From NCBI RefSeq assembly GCF_001039355.2, contig NW_019773903.1, forward strand, positions 258,954 to 320,084: 61,131 nt of DNA, given 5' to 3'. A model generated the notes under the pieces. It searched no databases. It was not told the DNA's origin and was given only the letters and a program-made list of their open reading frames with translations. Each line of letters begins with the position of its first letter. Position 1 is the first letter of the stretch. The DNA comes from Lingula anatina. Taxonomy: Eukaryota > Brachiopoda > Lingulata > Lingulida > Lingulidae. This document shows positions 23,201-33,415 of this stretch, one piece after another. The translations under genes were made by a program, and so were the position numbers.

Positions 23201-26200
23201 CTACCCTGAAACTAAATGAAAATATCAACCATTTTTCATAATTTATCCATTTACTGCATATTCCTTAGGGGTGGCGGCCATCTTGGATTTTTGGGCACTT
23301 TCGCAATTGAGCCCATTTGTCCAATAAGCAGATTCATAAACCCCAGATATCAGGCTCTCCGACCATGTGTTTGAAAATTTTATATCATTAATTTTTTTTT
23401 TTTCGCCCTTATTTTTTGCCTTGGCTCCCGGACTATTGGTTGCTAATTTTGTAATTTGTATTATAAACTCAGATTTTATGTGAGAAATAATTGGTGATAC
23501 CAGCTAGACCAATAAGTGACAATTATACATTTTTGTTGTTTTGGTAAAAATTATGATTTTATTCCAAATCCAGTAAGCATTCATTGGAAATGTTATTTAT
23601 TTGTTTTTATATTTACTTACTTACTTCAGGAGACCAGCATTCTGAGGACAACTTAATGCCATCACAGACAACTGATGTCTCGATTCAGCCACTAACTGCT
23701 AGTGGAGGACAGTATAGGTTGATAGAATGTACAGGAAACAGCAGTTTATCATCATGTAGAGTAAAAAGGTATTTTGACTTTCAAAAAAATATACATTGTG
23801 CCTCTGACTCATAGTGTTGAGGGGGGATGTCGGCCATATTGGATTTTTCTCTCAGTCAAAAAGCCACCGTAGTGCATACAGACAACAAAAATATGAGAAA
23901 TATTATAGATATCAGGATCTCCAATGACATGTTTGAAAACTTTATATCATTAAATTTTTAATTACCCTTTTTTGAAGGATTTTGGAGTTTGAATGATTAA
24001 GTCCAGCTGTAAAGACACATGGGTAAACTTTGTGATATTGATAGTTCATTGCATTCCGTACTTATAGATAGATGTATCATTCAGAAGTGATGTATATATA
24101 AAACAAAGCAATATATAACCTACACCCTAAATATATTTAGACGTAAATCTCATCTTGCTGCTATACACATTCAGGCTAAAAGCGTGTGACATGCTTGAGA
24201 GCTAGAATTGCTTAGGGGTTAAACGTATTAAAAAAATGAGACAAACGCACTTACAAATGTATCTAGGAGCTAAACGCTGTTTTTACAGTGTAGACACATT
24301 TTTCTACTGTAGTTTGTGTCTAAATTCTTGAACTTACCAAAAGTTAGTTGTATACCTACCGTCAGAATAAAAAAGTCAACCATGATACATATATGCACAC
24401 TGTGCCCAGAGGTTAAATTTTATCATTATGTTACGACCAGACAACATATCACGGTGCAAATTAAGGTAGGGAGTAGAAGAACATTAACATACATAAAGTG
24501 ACATTTGGTCCTAACAATGAGCAGTTATGTTTCAATTTTGGCCTTTTAGTAAGGGGGATGCAATGTGCCAAGCAGTTGAAACAGGTAGGGCTTTTGACCA
24601 GCTGAATTGTTAGAAGGTAGGATTGTGCCACGTAAACGATAGTAGTTAGAAATGGATGCCACGTTTCCTTTTTACGTGAGGATCGTGTGAGGATTGTGTT
24701 TGTTTACCTGTTTGCCTGTCTGTCAGTTTGTTTGTTTGTCTGTCTGTTTGTTTGTTTATTTGACAGTCTGTCTGTCTGTCTGTTTGTTTGTTTATTTGAC
24801 GATCTGTCTGTCTGCCTGTTTGTTTTCTTTTTTGTCTGTCTACCTCAAAGGAGATGAGGAGGAGGAGGAGGAAGTACACCCTCCGTCCCTCCTCTCTTCA
24901 ATACCTTTTACCTTACTCTAAGGTATCTGTCAATATCCGGGGTCATATCTTTGTTGCTTCTTGAAATACAGTTCCAACGATTGTCCAAACCCTTGCGTTT
25001 TATAAAAGGACAGAATTGCCGAAAAGACCACCACTCACATGTCTGACCATAGAATATGCAACTGCATGCATCAATTGTTTCGAGAGCTGTGTGATAATTA
25101 GTTAATACACCTGGCTACACATGGAGTGACACCTCAGTTTTGGATTTAAAAAAGTGAGAAAGAAAATAAATATTTTGTAGAAAATTTACTCGCCAAAATA
25201 ATATAACCATATTAAGAATTAACCCTGTATGTTTCCTACTATAGCTTTTGTTTAAATGAAAAACGGCTGATCAAAATGTTCAGACTTGTCCAGTGAATTT
25301 TAAGGAACAAGCATATTTAACTCACCTGTTCCACCTTCTCTTTTCTTAATCTCTCGTCTTTTCCTTATATTTGCCACATCACAAATATCATATTTGATGT
25401 GTACATCATATTCACTGTTGGAGTCTGTAAATAATTTTAAAAGATAAATGATGAAATATGACTATTATGGTATCTAGTTTTTTAACAATCACATTTGGCA
25501 TTAAAAAGCCCACAGTTAGATTGATCTGCCCATGTCCGTCTTACCTTTTCAACATTATCACAGAGAAATATATCACAATATATCACAGAGAATCATGCCC
25601 AGGCATACCACATACTCGAAGTTATTGCTAACAGCACCAGTATCTGGGTTTACTTTTTAATAGCCGAACCCGTTCACCAGACCATTATGACAAAGCTATG
25701 TTCACTTATTATACTAAAGTATCTGAGCGAAGAAGCATGGTATCCTCTCCGATACCTCCATTAGGTTAGATATAAAGAAGCAACATTACTTAATTCATTG
25801 ATCAGTCTCACCTTCACACTTGATGTGGTGTTTTTTCCACTCATAACAGACTTCTCCCTCACCATTAGCATCGTTGGCCGATACCATGGTTTTAAAAGGG
25901 GATCTGAAAGAACATAACACAGTTGTCAGTGAGAGAGACAGACGAAACAAATGACTATAATAAAATGTAATTTACATGAACGGTGATCTATGCTTAAAAC
26001 TTAGAGATACACCTCTATCTAGATGCGAAAACCATCACTGAGCTTCGGAGCACTCTGTAAAAATAGAAAGTGTGCAGAGCATAAAGGCTTTTTTAAGACT
26101 GGGTTTCATTGCACTTTCATTTTTGTTGCACACTTTTATCAACCACACAACTCCAGGTCGTTTTCAGTCACTCTGTCAACTGAATAAGAAGCTTTGTTAT

Positions 26201-26480
26201 ACTTTGATTGTCACACAGCGATCACAACAACGTTATTGTATGGAATATGCAACTGCTGAATACCATCTCAAGCTACAGGTTACCAGCTGCACACTGCTAA
26301 TTGTTATTTTTTAACGCTAACAGTGTACACATAAAACAAAATATCAAACATACCTATTTCGGGGTTCCTGGCAGGGGACAGGTGGTTGGGTTGGCGGTTT
26401 ACCACCGGTAGCAGTGTCTAGGACGTTCTCTCTGCTATCAGTGGCCCTCACACTTCCCCCTACTGCTGCATCGTCGAAGT
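14756..26480 (-). CDS. Multi-exon gene with C-terminal CARD-like (death-fold) domain, function unknown
   Basis: Exons in transcript order: 26480-26354, 25903-25812, 25424-25326, 18790-18614, 18402-18214, 16795-16538, 16182-15502, 15139-14756. Phases agree within the first three and within the last five. Between 25326 (one base over) and 18790 (phase 0 only) they do not, so at least one exon of length 2 mod 3 is missing, or two genes are present. Order of regions: Cys/His-containing and beta-like segments repeating 'YDV' motifs; an acidic exon with Asp10 and basic NLS-like patches; a long polar exon; then a roughly 75-residue helical segment like a CARD. CARDs mediate homotypic assembly in innate immune and apoptotic signalling. 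I do not recognise the rest. The 5' end is undetermined. Confidence 0.6.
15502..16182 (-). CDS. CARD-like gene, long polar exon
   Basis: Acceptor ttatttcag (minus) and donor GTAACT; 227 codons, phase 0 at both ends, joining directly to the CARD exon. The first third is Gln/Glu/Arg-rich and disordered-looking. The later part is helical (PRLKKRLNETLSQDDVWDQV, then DIVSSLLSQVKGSIASFIIV). No family recognised. Confidence 0.8.
16538..16795 (-). CDS. CARD-like gene, acidic exon with basic NLS-like patches
   Basis: Acceptor ttcttacag and donor GTACGT; 86 codons, phase 0. It contains KKRKY, then a run of 10 Asp encoded by a GAT/GAC microsatellite, then SPAKRKN and STKKWK. The mix suggests a disordered, possibly nuclear linker. 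The Asp run is likely length-polymorphic. Confidence 0.75.
17178..17226. repeat. (AAT)n microsatellite in intron
   Basis: A run of AAT/TAAT units in an intron of the CARD-like gene. The open frames across it (poly-Asn or poly-Ile) are artefacts. Confidence 0.95.
18214..18402 (-). CDS. CARD-like gene exon (VIKYVKLLKNETEHV...)
   Basis: Acceptor gttttag and donor GTAAGT on the minus strand; 63 codons, phase 0 at both ends. It encodes alternating hydrophobic strands (EHVTYALRPK, DVFDCKIHIKQEV) and an acidic turn, then EFDIHWMLP. A beta-rich fold is likely; no family recognised. Confidence 0.8.
18614..18790 (-). CDS. CARD-like gene exon (IVRTYAKESLLMEML...)
   Basis: Acceptor attttgtag and donor GTAGGT; 59 codons. 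Only the phase-0 frame is open, since the other two have early stops. It encodes a helix (KESLLMEMLDLAKKF) then beta-like CEYSESENKESYDVSLLLDG. The latter resembles SNSEYDVHIKYDI in exon 25326-25424, hinting at an internal repeat. Confidence 0.8.
18872..19722. repeat. Dispersed repeat R1, long copy
   Basis: Same family as 10209 and 11083, here with its second module (19240-19700), also found at 36410-36900. A single ambiguous base is at 19722. Minus-strand ORFs in it recur in other copies and are not genes. Confidence 0.8.
19723..21339. other. Unassigned intronic stretch, possible decayed coding relic at 20280-21060
   Basis: Mostly AT-rich and unique here. Around 20770-20990 several frames on both strands stay open (for example VKETTPGKLINCTQTTSMWT on minus), all soon broken by stops. 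It could be a transposon-derived relic. I cannot name a family and would not annotate a gene. Confidence 0.3.
21340..21721 (+). mobile_element. LINE-tail-like repeat ending CCTCCTTGGCGGAGGTAA
   Basis: Two internal copies of TTATTGATTGATTATTGATC, a phrase of the form TCATCAAAATTGGTCCATAA, a (ACAAATAA)-type stretch, then AACCTCCTTGGCGGAGGTAA with a short hairpin. This tail is widespread in marine animal genomes and is, from memory, typical of RTE-type LINE 3' ends. The class assignment is inference. Confidence 0.55.
22080..23140. repeat. Three diverged tandem units of ~375 bp with the 'GGCCGCCATCTTGGAT' motif
   Basis: Units begin near 22080, 22464 and 22832. Each runs: CTTCAT-like start, GAGATAT, GACTCATA-TGGTAAGGGT, a GGCGGCCATATTGGATTTTT-type motif, a Ser-codon-poor AT stretch, then GGCCACCATCTTGGATA...GGCCATNTTGGATT. 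Partial units occur at about 17395-17800, 23150-23430 and 23810-23960. Non-coding. Confidence 0.8.
23633..23771 (+). other. Exon-like open segment (possible captured exon)
   Basis: Preceded by tttacttacttacttcag and followed by AAG/GTATTT. Between them the frame is open (DQHSEDNLMPSQTTDVSIQP and on). It is on the opposite strand to the host gene and lies inside repeat territory. Could be part of an unseen gene or a transposon exon. No family recognised. Confidence 0.3.
23970..24640. repeat. Dispersed repeat R2 ('GCTAAAAGCGTGTRACATG')
   Basis: It shares AAGTCCAGCTGTAAA, GCTAAAAGCGTGTGACATG and GAGCTAAACGC with 33030-33415 in the same order (direct copy). GAAGGTAGGATTGTG near 24614 recurs near 26796. 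Related motifs make up the inverted arms at 26975-27330 and 31600-32690. Confidence 0.65.
24690..24842. repeat. (TGTC/TGTT)n microsatellite
   Basis: A pyrimidine/G tetranucleotide array. The 'DRQTDRQ' reading frame on the minus strand is an artefact of it. Confidence 0.95.
25326..25424 (-). CDS. CARD-like gene 5' exon (DSNSEYDVHIKYDI...)
   Basis: Acceptor atttacag and donor GTGAGT on the minus strand. It continues the previous exon's codon (G+AC = Asp) and stays open: DSNSEYDVHIKYDICDVANI then RKRREIKKREGGT. It ends with one base over, which does not fit the next downstream exon found (18790), so an exon is missing between them. Confidence 0.7.
25812..25903 (-). CDS. CARD-like gene 5' exon (SPFKTMVSANDANGE...)
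   Basis: Acceptor ctttcag and donor GTGAGA. Phases join cleanly to exons on both sides. It encodes SPFKTMVSANDANGEGEVCY then EWKKHHIKCE, with Cys and His residues but no clear zinc-finger spacing. The in-frame Met could be a start, though a longer upstream frame exists. Confidence 0.7.
26354..26480 (-). CDS. CARD-like gene, most upstream exon found
   Basis: Acceptor ctttccccag and donor GTATGT on the minus strand. Open frame with two leading bases: FDDAAVGGSVRATDSRENVL then DTATGGKPPTQPPVPCQEPRN. Pro-rich and disordered-looking. It starts mid-codon, so at least one more 5' exon lies at higher coordinates; I could not find it among the repeats. Confidence 0.65.
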
Positions 26481-26974
26481 CTGGGGAAAGATAAAATCAT
26501 CTATTTAAGGGAGGATTGAAAAAAAATATACATTTTTTGGGTGTACTCAAGTTTTTTTTTTTTTTCACTATGTAACTAACTGGTCTGCTATTAAATCACT
26601 TCAGATTTTACATGTACGTAAAAGACGTTTTTTGTCATTGTTGCAGTCTCAAAAGAGGCATGGTGATCGCGAGGTTGTTTCAGAATCTTAACATGTCACC
26701 AAAAATGCCATAGTTGCTGCAATGTTTTAAACATGTTCAAAACTAACGCGCAAATGATTCAAAAGAAGAAGGGGCTTTTCAACTGTTGACTTGTGAGAAG
26801 GTAGGATTGTGATATGTGAACGATTAATTGGGTTGAAAAACACTATGACCACACAGCCACATAGGCTGTAGTTCATACAGCATAAGACGTGTTTTGGTTA
26901 TTTATATTAAGCAAATGTTTCCAAAACATTTAATAATGTTTTGTTTTTTTTTTTCAGAATGTTATAAAAACGTT

Positions 26975-27330
26975 AAAGCTCCACAAAATAATGTTATCAC
27001 GATATTTTTTAACATCGCCAGCATGTAACCAGCTGATATCGTTGTCAAAACGTCATTTGTTATTTGGATTATTACTTAATATGCCAATTTATATAATCAC
27101 ACGTTACTGCAAGGACCTGACACAGCGATACACCTATAGTAGCTCCATACAGTATGTTTAGCAGCCTCACGCGCTTAACTGGGGAAGCGCTTAGCCAATG
27201 TGCTAAGCTTGTGATAGACTGATTATAGAATAATATGCCGGTGAAGCTAAACACATAGCTAAACGTGTAACGCTGGCAACGTGTCTAGCTTATTCTTCTG
27301 TGAAACGCTTGAAAAAGCTTTTTGTGTTTA
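26975..27330. repeat. Left arm of large imperfect inverted repeat
   Basis: Segments CCACAAAATAATGTTATC, CGTTACTGCAAGGACC, GTATGTTTAGCAGCCTCACG and CACATAGCTAAACGTG recur in reverse complement and reverse order at 31600-32690. Built from R2-type 'GCTAAACAC' sequence. Confidence 0.75.
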
Positions 27331-28019
27331 GCTTTTACACATATTTTTAAATGCGTATAGGTGCCTGACGTGTGTTGGCAAAGGTGTCGCTACCAATTAA
27401 CTGACTACTGTGTGTGTTGCACTGTTGTATTGTGTACTATGCAGTGATTTAATTGGGATGTGCTCCTTTAGGCTAGCCAAACTTGGCTTTGTCGAAGAAA
27501 GGTTCTGTCCAAAACGTACCCATATGTCGGCAACTACTGCATCTAATAATGTGAATTTTTGCATACAAGCGGTCGGTTTTGCAGTGCGTAAAAAGAGTTA
27601 AGCATATTTTATAAAATCGTTAATTTATGTCAGAATGGAGCGAAAAAGACAGACATTGCCAGACAAATAATTGTGGCACACGGAATAGTCCGTACATTTT
27701 TATGCAAAATCTGCTGTACCCCAGAGGCCACGCCCATTGTATCGACATTTCACCAAAGGATATGTGACTCACTGTCCTTTCGGATATGCTGCTGCAACTA
27801 AAAAAATCCACCCAGTTAGATCAGAATGAGAGGCAAATTTTACCAAAAAGCGATTTTCAAGGCTCTTAGCGAACATTAAACTGGTTTCAGCAGGTTAGTA
27901 TACCAGACGACCTCTGAGGAAGCCACTGTAAACATTCTAATAAATTGACCGTTTCTGGGTGTAACACTGAAACTGCGTGGCTTTCTTTATTAAAGTCACC
28001 AGCACCAAGCATAATCATG

Positions 28020-30720
28020 GCTAATGTCTTTATAACAAAATGGACAAATTAAACTACATAATATCAAACTGCAGATACAAGACTTGTAATAACCATTGCT
28101 GTACAGAAACATGGCTAACTGAGAACATTCCCGATCATTTTTTACAACCAGAGGGATTTTCAATTTACAGACAGGACAGAGAGCAAGAGGCAAGACGGAG
28201 GTATGTGTCTTCTCAATAACAACGCATGGTGCACGGAAATTACATGTGAAATTACATGAAATATGTACAACCGACATTGAGTTGATAACTCTAAAGTGCA
28301 GGCCATGCTATCTACCGCGTGAATTCACCAGTGTCATCATCACAGCCGTCTACATTAACCCCCGGGCTGATACAAAATTAGCAATACAAAACCTCACATC
28401 AGTTGTCACAAGCCCACCATAAAAACAGTAAAAGTTTTCCACCAAGCAGCCAAAGATACCCTCCATGGTTGCCTCGAGGCCACCGAGTGGGAGGTATTCA
28501 GAGATACTGAGGACGTTAACAACTACACTGGTGCCGTTACTGGTTACATCCAATTCTGTGAGGAAATGTGTGTCCCGAGAAAGCAAGTAAAGCAGTTTAC
28601 TAACAACAAGCTCTGGTGCAACAACAAGATCCGCAAGTTCATTAAGGAAAAAGATGTAGCCTACCGTAACAAAGAACAACGCCCCGAAAACTATCAGAAA
28701 TCAAAAGCAGCCCTGCGATGGACCATCAAGAACGCCAAGAGAGACTTTAAAAAGAAGATCGAAGAAAAGTTTGAGACCCATAACATAAGACAACTAAATT
28801 CATTCATTCACTAAATACAAAGGACCAAAACACGTACTAAGCGATGACGACACAGCACTTCCCGACAAGCTGAATGAATTTTACTCTAGGTTCGACATTG
28901 CCAACAACTCGGACTTTATTAAGATCGGCTCCACTAAATGCATATCCACATGATCCACTACCCTTTTTTGTTCGAAAAAGCAGTACAGTTTCATTATATG
29001 TGCCTCGACACACACAAGTAATCTGGACCTGATGGTAATACTCCAAGGCTTCTGAAGACGTGTGCACCACAACGGGCACAAGTAGCCACGGATATTTACA
29101 GTATATCGCTGCTTTCCCGACAGGTTTCGCGGACATGGAAGATAGCTACTATTATTCCTGTGACAAAGTCTTATTTATAGACTACAGCTCGGCTTTTAAA
29201 CCCATTATTCCACAAAAACTTTATGCTGAGCTTTTAAACGAACTGAATTTTTCTTTACTTTTTATGCAGCTGGGGCCGGTTTCACAAAGCAGTAGTTAGT
29301 TAGAACAACTAACTACTGAACTACCTCGCTAACGAGCAAACTTAACGATTTTCGAGGGGTGTTTCACGAAGCAGTCGTTAACTCATCGCTAAGTTCAGTC
29401 GTAAAGTTCGGTCGCTAGTTCTCTCGTTACTCACCGTAGTCTCGAAACCGTCTGCCGGAAGTGGAACTCTTGCGTAAAAATTGTCACAAAAGCACTAACT
29501 CTCCAATTTTTGGTGGCTGGAAATGCATAAGAACGTCTGCTTTGAGGTCGCCGTAAAGGATCTCCACCACCTTTTTGCCGCTCTTTTTGTCACAGCTAGG
29601 CGCAACCTCTCGTTAATTGCACCATCGTGTGTATATTCTAATAGATTCTGCCTTTCATGAAAACGTCGTAGTCTACGTTGCCGTCTGGCGGTACGGTTAG
29701 CAAGAAAGGTAGCCGCCATATTGGATACAAAGACAAACGACAGACAACGGTAACTAAGCAACCTTTTTATTTCACTCATTACGCATGAGTACGATGAAAC
29801 TCTAGAGTTAGCGACTGGTCTGACCAGTCGTTAAATATCCAAGGCAACAACGAGACAATAACGAGCGAGAGAACTAGCGACTGCTTCGTGAAACGGCACT
29901 ATAACTAGCGAGAGGCTAACCACCGATCGCTAACTAACTACTGCTTTGTGAAACCGGCCCCTGGGTATTAGACAGAAGACAGGCTGTGAAAGTGGGTACA
30001 AGTACTTCTGATATTGCGGTAATAAATACAGGTGCGCCTCAGGGTTGTGTTCTGTCACCATGTCTGTACAGCTTGTTCACGTATGATTGTTTCATCTCAT
30101 GAGAGTAATTACATTGTGAAGTTTGTAGACGACACCACTTAAATTGGTTTAATAAGTGAAAATGATAAGACCTTGTATAGAAACAACGTCAACTCAGTTG
30201 TACAGTGGTGAAAAGACAACGATTTGTTACTGAATGTAGGGAAGACTAAAGATATGATTGTTGACTTCAGAAAGAAAAGAAATGTGAAAGAACCCATTCA
30301 TATCAGTGGCACTGAAGTAAAGCAAGTAACCAATTTAGGGCCACTGGTGGTAGAATGCAATAGCTCACTTACATGGAAGGACCACATACACTGAAAGTTA
30401 AAAAAGCGAGACAGACGGTATATTTGCTAAGAAATTTGAAGGATTTTACTTCAAATGACATAATTTAAGCAAACTTTTACAAATGCATTATAGAAAGTAT
30501 ATTAACAATTGCAATCATAGTAGGGTATGGGTGGGCCACTGTAGAAGAACGCAAGCGTCAAGATATAGTCACAACAACGTGCGGCAAAATCATCGGTCTG
30601 GAACTCCCCTCTCTAGGTGCCATCTATACTAACAGATCAGAAACATAAACAGATAAAATCATTTTTGACTATACCCACCTTACACATGGGCTTTTTATTT
30701 TTTTACCGAGGGACTGCAGA
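28020..30720 (+). mobile_element. Decayed CR1/L2-type non-LTR retrotransposon (LINE), interrupted
   Basis: Plus-strand fragments in order: endonuclease-like ETWLTENIPDHFLQPEGFS and SVIITAVYINPRAD (28100-28370); linker VKQFTNNKLWCNNKIRKFIK with the Lys-rich helix (28566-28800); RT FIDYSSAF (about 29175); then, beyond the DNA-transposon insertion, VLDRRQAVKVG, NTGAPQGCVLSPCLYSLFTY (about 29965-30085) and active-site FVDDTT (about 30122-30140), then the C-terminal SSLTWKDHI region. Many stops, frameshifts and deletions: inactive. Domain order and motifs are those of CR1/L2-clade LINEs; the exact clade is inference. Confidence 0.85.
29273..29960. mobile_element. Harbinger-like non-autonomous DNA transposon inserted in the LINE RT
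   Basis: Terminal inverted repeats GGGCCGGTTTCACAAAGCAG / CTGCTTTGTGAAACCGGCCC with a 3-bp CTG duplication (29270-29272 and 29961-29963). The CTG target type fits PIF/Harbinger. Removing the element and one CTG restores the RT reading frame (...CAGCTGGGTATTAGAC). A 94-codon minus-strand ORF (29779-29495) with RRQRRLRRFHERQNLLEY resembles the N-terminal exon of Harbinger-type transposases. No catalytic domain is present. Confidence 0.85.
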
Positions 30721-30879
30721 CTTTTTACTTTTAAGAGATCTAAAAGGTTTTAAATAGTTTTTCTGTTGCTGCTGTATCTTATTTTAACAACAAAATGGAA
30801 ATTTATAAATTAAAACCCAAAAAGCGGTCCAATTTCCGTTTTATATCAATTATTGTTTTTATATATTAATGGCTGAATG

Positions 30880-31300
30880 AACTCTTATATTATCTTACTG
30901 AGGTTAGATTTCACCTGTACCGCTCAATTGGTCAAAACAGAGATTACATACATCCTGAAGAGGCCTTCGACGAAGCATTGTTGTTTCTTAAGTGTCTAGA
31001 GTCTTTGGCAGCGTCAATATTTGGAGTGGATACCACATTGGTGCCAGTCATCGATGAAAACCTGAACCAGATCAAATAAAGGAATAATCTGGGAACCAAT
31101 GTGATATCATTTGATAGGGTGCACCTTAGGAACAGTTTTAGGTTGCACGATGGGATTCCTGGTTCACACAGAGTACTTTTAATAGCGTATAGCATACAGA
31201 GCCAAGGGAATGAGCAACTACCTTCGTCATCAAATCGCCATTTTTGAATCACATAGACAATATGTAAGTATGTCATTGCTCGCCGAATCAACGGCCTGTA
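30880..31300. other. Open on both strands, unassigned, probably transposon-derived
   Basis: Plus frame LYRSIGQNRDYIHPEEAFDE... runs about 55 codons to a stop; the minus frame is open for 115 codons (31291-30944). It lies between the LINE relic and the right inverted arm. No recognised family. Not called as a gene. Confidence 0.3.
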
Positions 31301-31599
31301 TGTCCTACAACAAAATTAAACTAATTTGAACAAGTTTTGACCGTTGCCTGGAATTTTATTTCAGATTTAACTCTAAAAACCTACACCAAAGAATGCCTTG
31401 TTGCATAAATGGTATAAATGGTATAAATGGCATATAACAGCGACTGTTGCTGTAAATAGACACTGACATGAAGGTATTTTGCGGGGCGTGTAAAGACAAT
31501 AATTTGGGAAATATGGAGATTCAAAATTTCGCTTTTTACAATGTGAAACAGTGTTTAGCAAGTACATACAACATACGTTCAGCACCTCTACGCATTTAG

Positions 31600-32690
31600 A
31601 GATATGTGTAAAAGCTAAACACGTTTTTTCATAGTAGAAAATGCTAGACACGTTTGCAGTGTTTCACGTTAGCTATGTGTTTATAGCTTTACCGGTATAT
31701 GGATCTATGATAAGTCTATCACAAGCTAAGCACACTGGTTAAACACTTCCCCTGCTAAGCGCGCGAGGCTGCTAAACATACTGTGGACATTCTTGTTGCT
31801 AAGGCGACATCATACCGAAATGACTGTCTATTTATCTAGAGACATATTTGTGCATATCTGTGGAAAATCAATCTGTCGCCCTGGTAGAGGGTAGCTGAAC
31901 AACACGTTAAGCTTTCCAAGCTTCTTTCAGAAGCACTAAAAATGTTTAACATACTTAGAAGTGTCGAAGTTTATTACAAGGCTCAGCAGTTTGGCTTTAC
32001 ACTTCCCCTTGTAAACGTGTGGAGCTGTTCAAGGCGTGGAGCAGCCTTCTAGAACGCTTGGTGTCCTTCCTTGCAGTAACGGGTGCGTATTTAATATAGG
32101 CATATTAAAGCTGATACAAAGTCAATTTTTGCCACAAAAACCAACCAAATGCCAGCATATAGTTTCAAACAGTATAATTAAGAAAATTGCCAGAAGGCAT
32201 TTTTAATATTACCCGAAAAATGATATTTGAATGAATTTTTTCCTAGCTGACTATCCTGTATATACATGGGACAGAAAAGTAGTTCACATTAGTAGGTTTA
32301 GTTTCTGACCAAAAAATGAAAGAGCAGACTAAAACTCTTTATAGCTGATCGAGTGATGTATTCAGTTTGTACCTTGGCATGCCAACTTTATTTGAGTCAT
32401 GTAAGAATCTAATAGAAGTGGTTTATATGTGTTACTGGCAAACCACGCTCCACCGATGCTCGGTTCATATGTACCTTTTGGTAATTATCCTAATAACACA
32501 TAGCGTTTCTATGACGTTATCAGATGGCTCTATGCTAGAAATGGTGTAGAAGACTTTATGGTAACGCTATGGGTGTTTTTAACTTCATGCAAAACGATGT
32601 ATAGTAACGGTATAATTTGTAGAAAGATTCGAAGACCGTTTCTACAAAATTTTAGGATAACGTTATTTTGTGGAGTTTTATCAGCGGCGA
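31600..32690. repeat. Right arm of large imperfect inverted repeat
   Basis: Reverse-complement counterpart of 26975-27330, with extra spacing: CTAAGCACACTGG...GCGCGAGGCTGCTAAACATAC, CCTTGCAGTAACGGG, GATAACGTTATTTTGTGG. It encloses the LINE relic with the left arm. Confidence 0.7.
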
Positions 32691-33029
32691 CGGTTGGCGA
32701 CTAGAGCGGCGCGAATTGTAGAATATTCGGACTATCGGTACCGAAATAACCAGCATGTGATCAAAGCTTAAATAAACTATTATAAAGAATACCCCACCAT
32801 CATCCTGATGTTCTATTGTTCATTACTTCCGGTAAAAATAAATAGATATCAATACCGTAACATATTTTATCAAAATATTAAATACCGTAACGCATTTTAT
32901 CAAAATATTCGAAAAAGGTATTTTAAAATAAAAGTGATTGTTGTTTCGTGTCTTTAGTGAACAAGTGGATTTTTCCTCCCTTTTTTTTTAGAAATACATT
33001 CCAATAAACTTCCTCGCCAGATCAGCTAA

Positions 33030-33415
33030 CACAAGGATGAATAAGTCCAGCTGTAAATGTGATGGTGTTAAGTCAACGATGTTGACATTTCATGGTACCC
33101 TGTTTTAGATATAGATAGCTATAACAGTTAAAGGTAACCGTGACAATGTGTGTGTCTGTGTGTGTGTGTGAGTATGTGTGTGTAGGGGTGGCCAAAACAG
33201 TTGAAACCCTCAGCAGCTAAAACTTAAACAAATACACCCTACATTTATTAGGCTTCAAACGCGCGTCATACTGCTAAACACATCCGGGCTAAAAGCGTGT
33301 AACATGTTAAGGAGCCAAACGTGCTTTGGAGCTAAACGCGTCGAAAAAAAATGGGACAAAACAGACGCTTAAAAATGTGTTTATGAGCTAAGCACGGTTT
33401 TTTTATACAGTGTAT
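33030..33415. repeat. Dispersed repeat R2, second direct copy
   Basis: Direct copy of the 23970-24310 region (AAGTCCAGCTGTAAATG, GCTAAAAGCGTGTAACATG, GAGCTAAACGC, ACAGTGTA). It includes a TG microsatellite at about 33148-33182. Confidence 0.65.

Noticed and set aside
24646-24921. ORFs with DRQTDRQ or CLFVCLSV repeats
   Set aside because: Translation of a tetranucleotide microsatellite.
28566-28814. An 82-codon gene rich in Lys
   Set aside because: It is the linker between the endonuclease and RT of the LINE relic, not a host gene.
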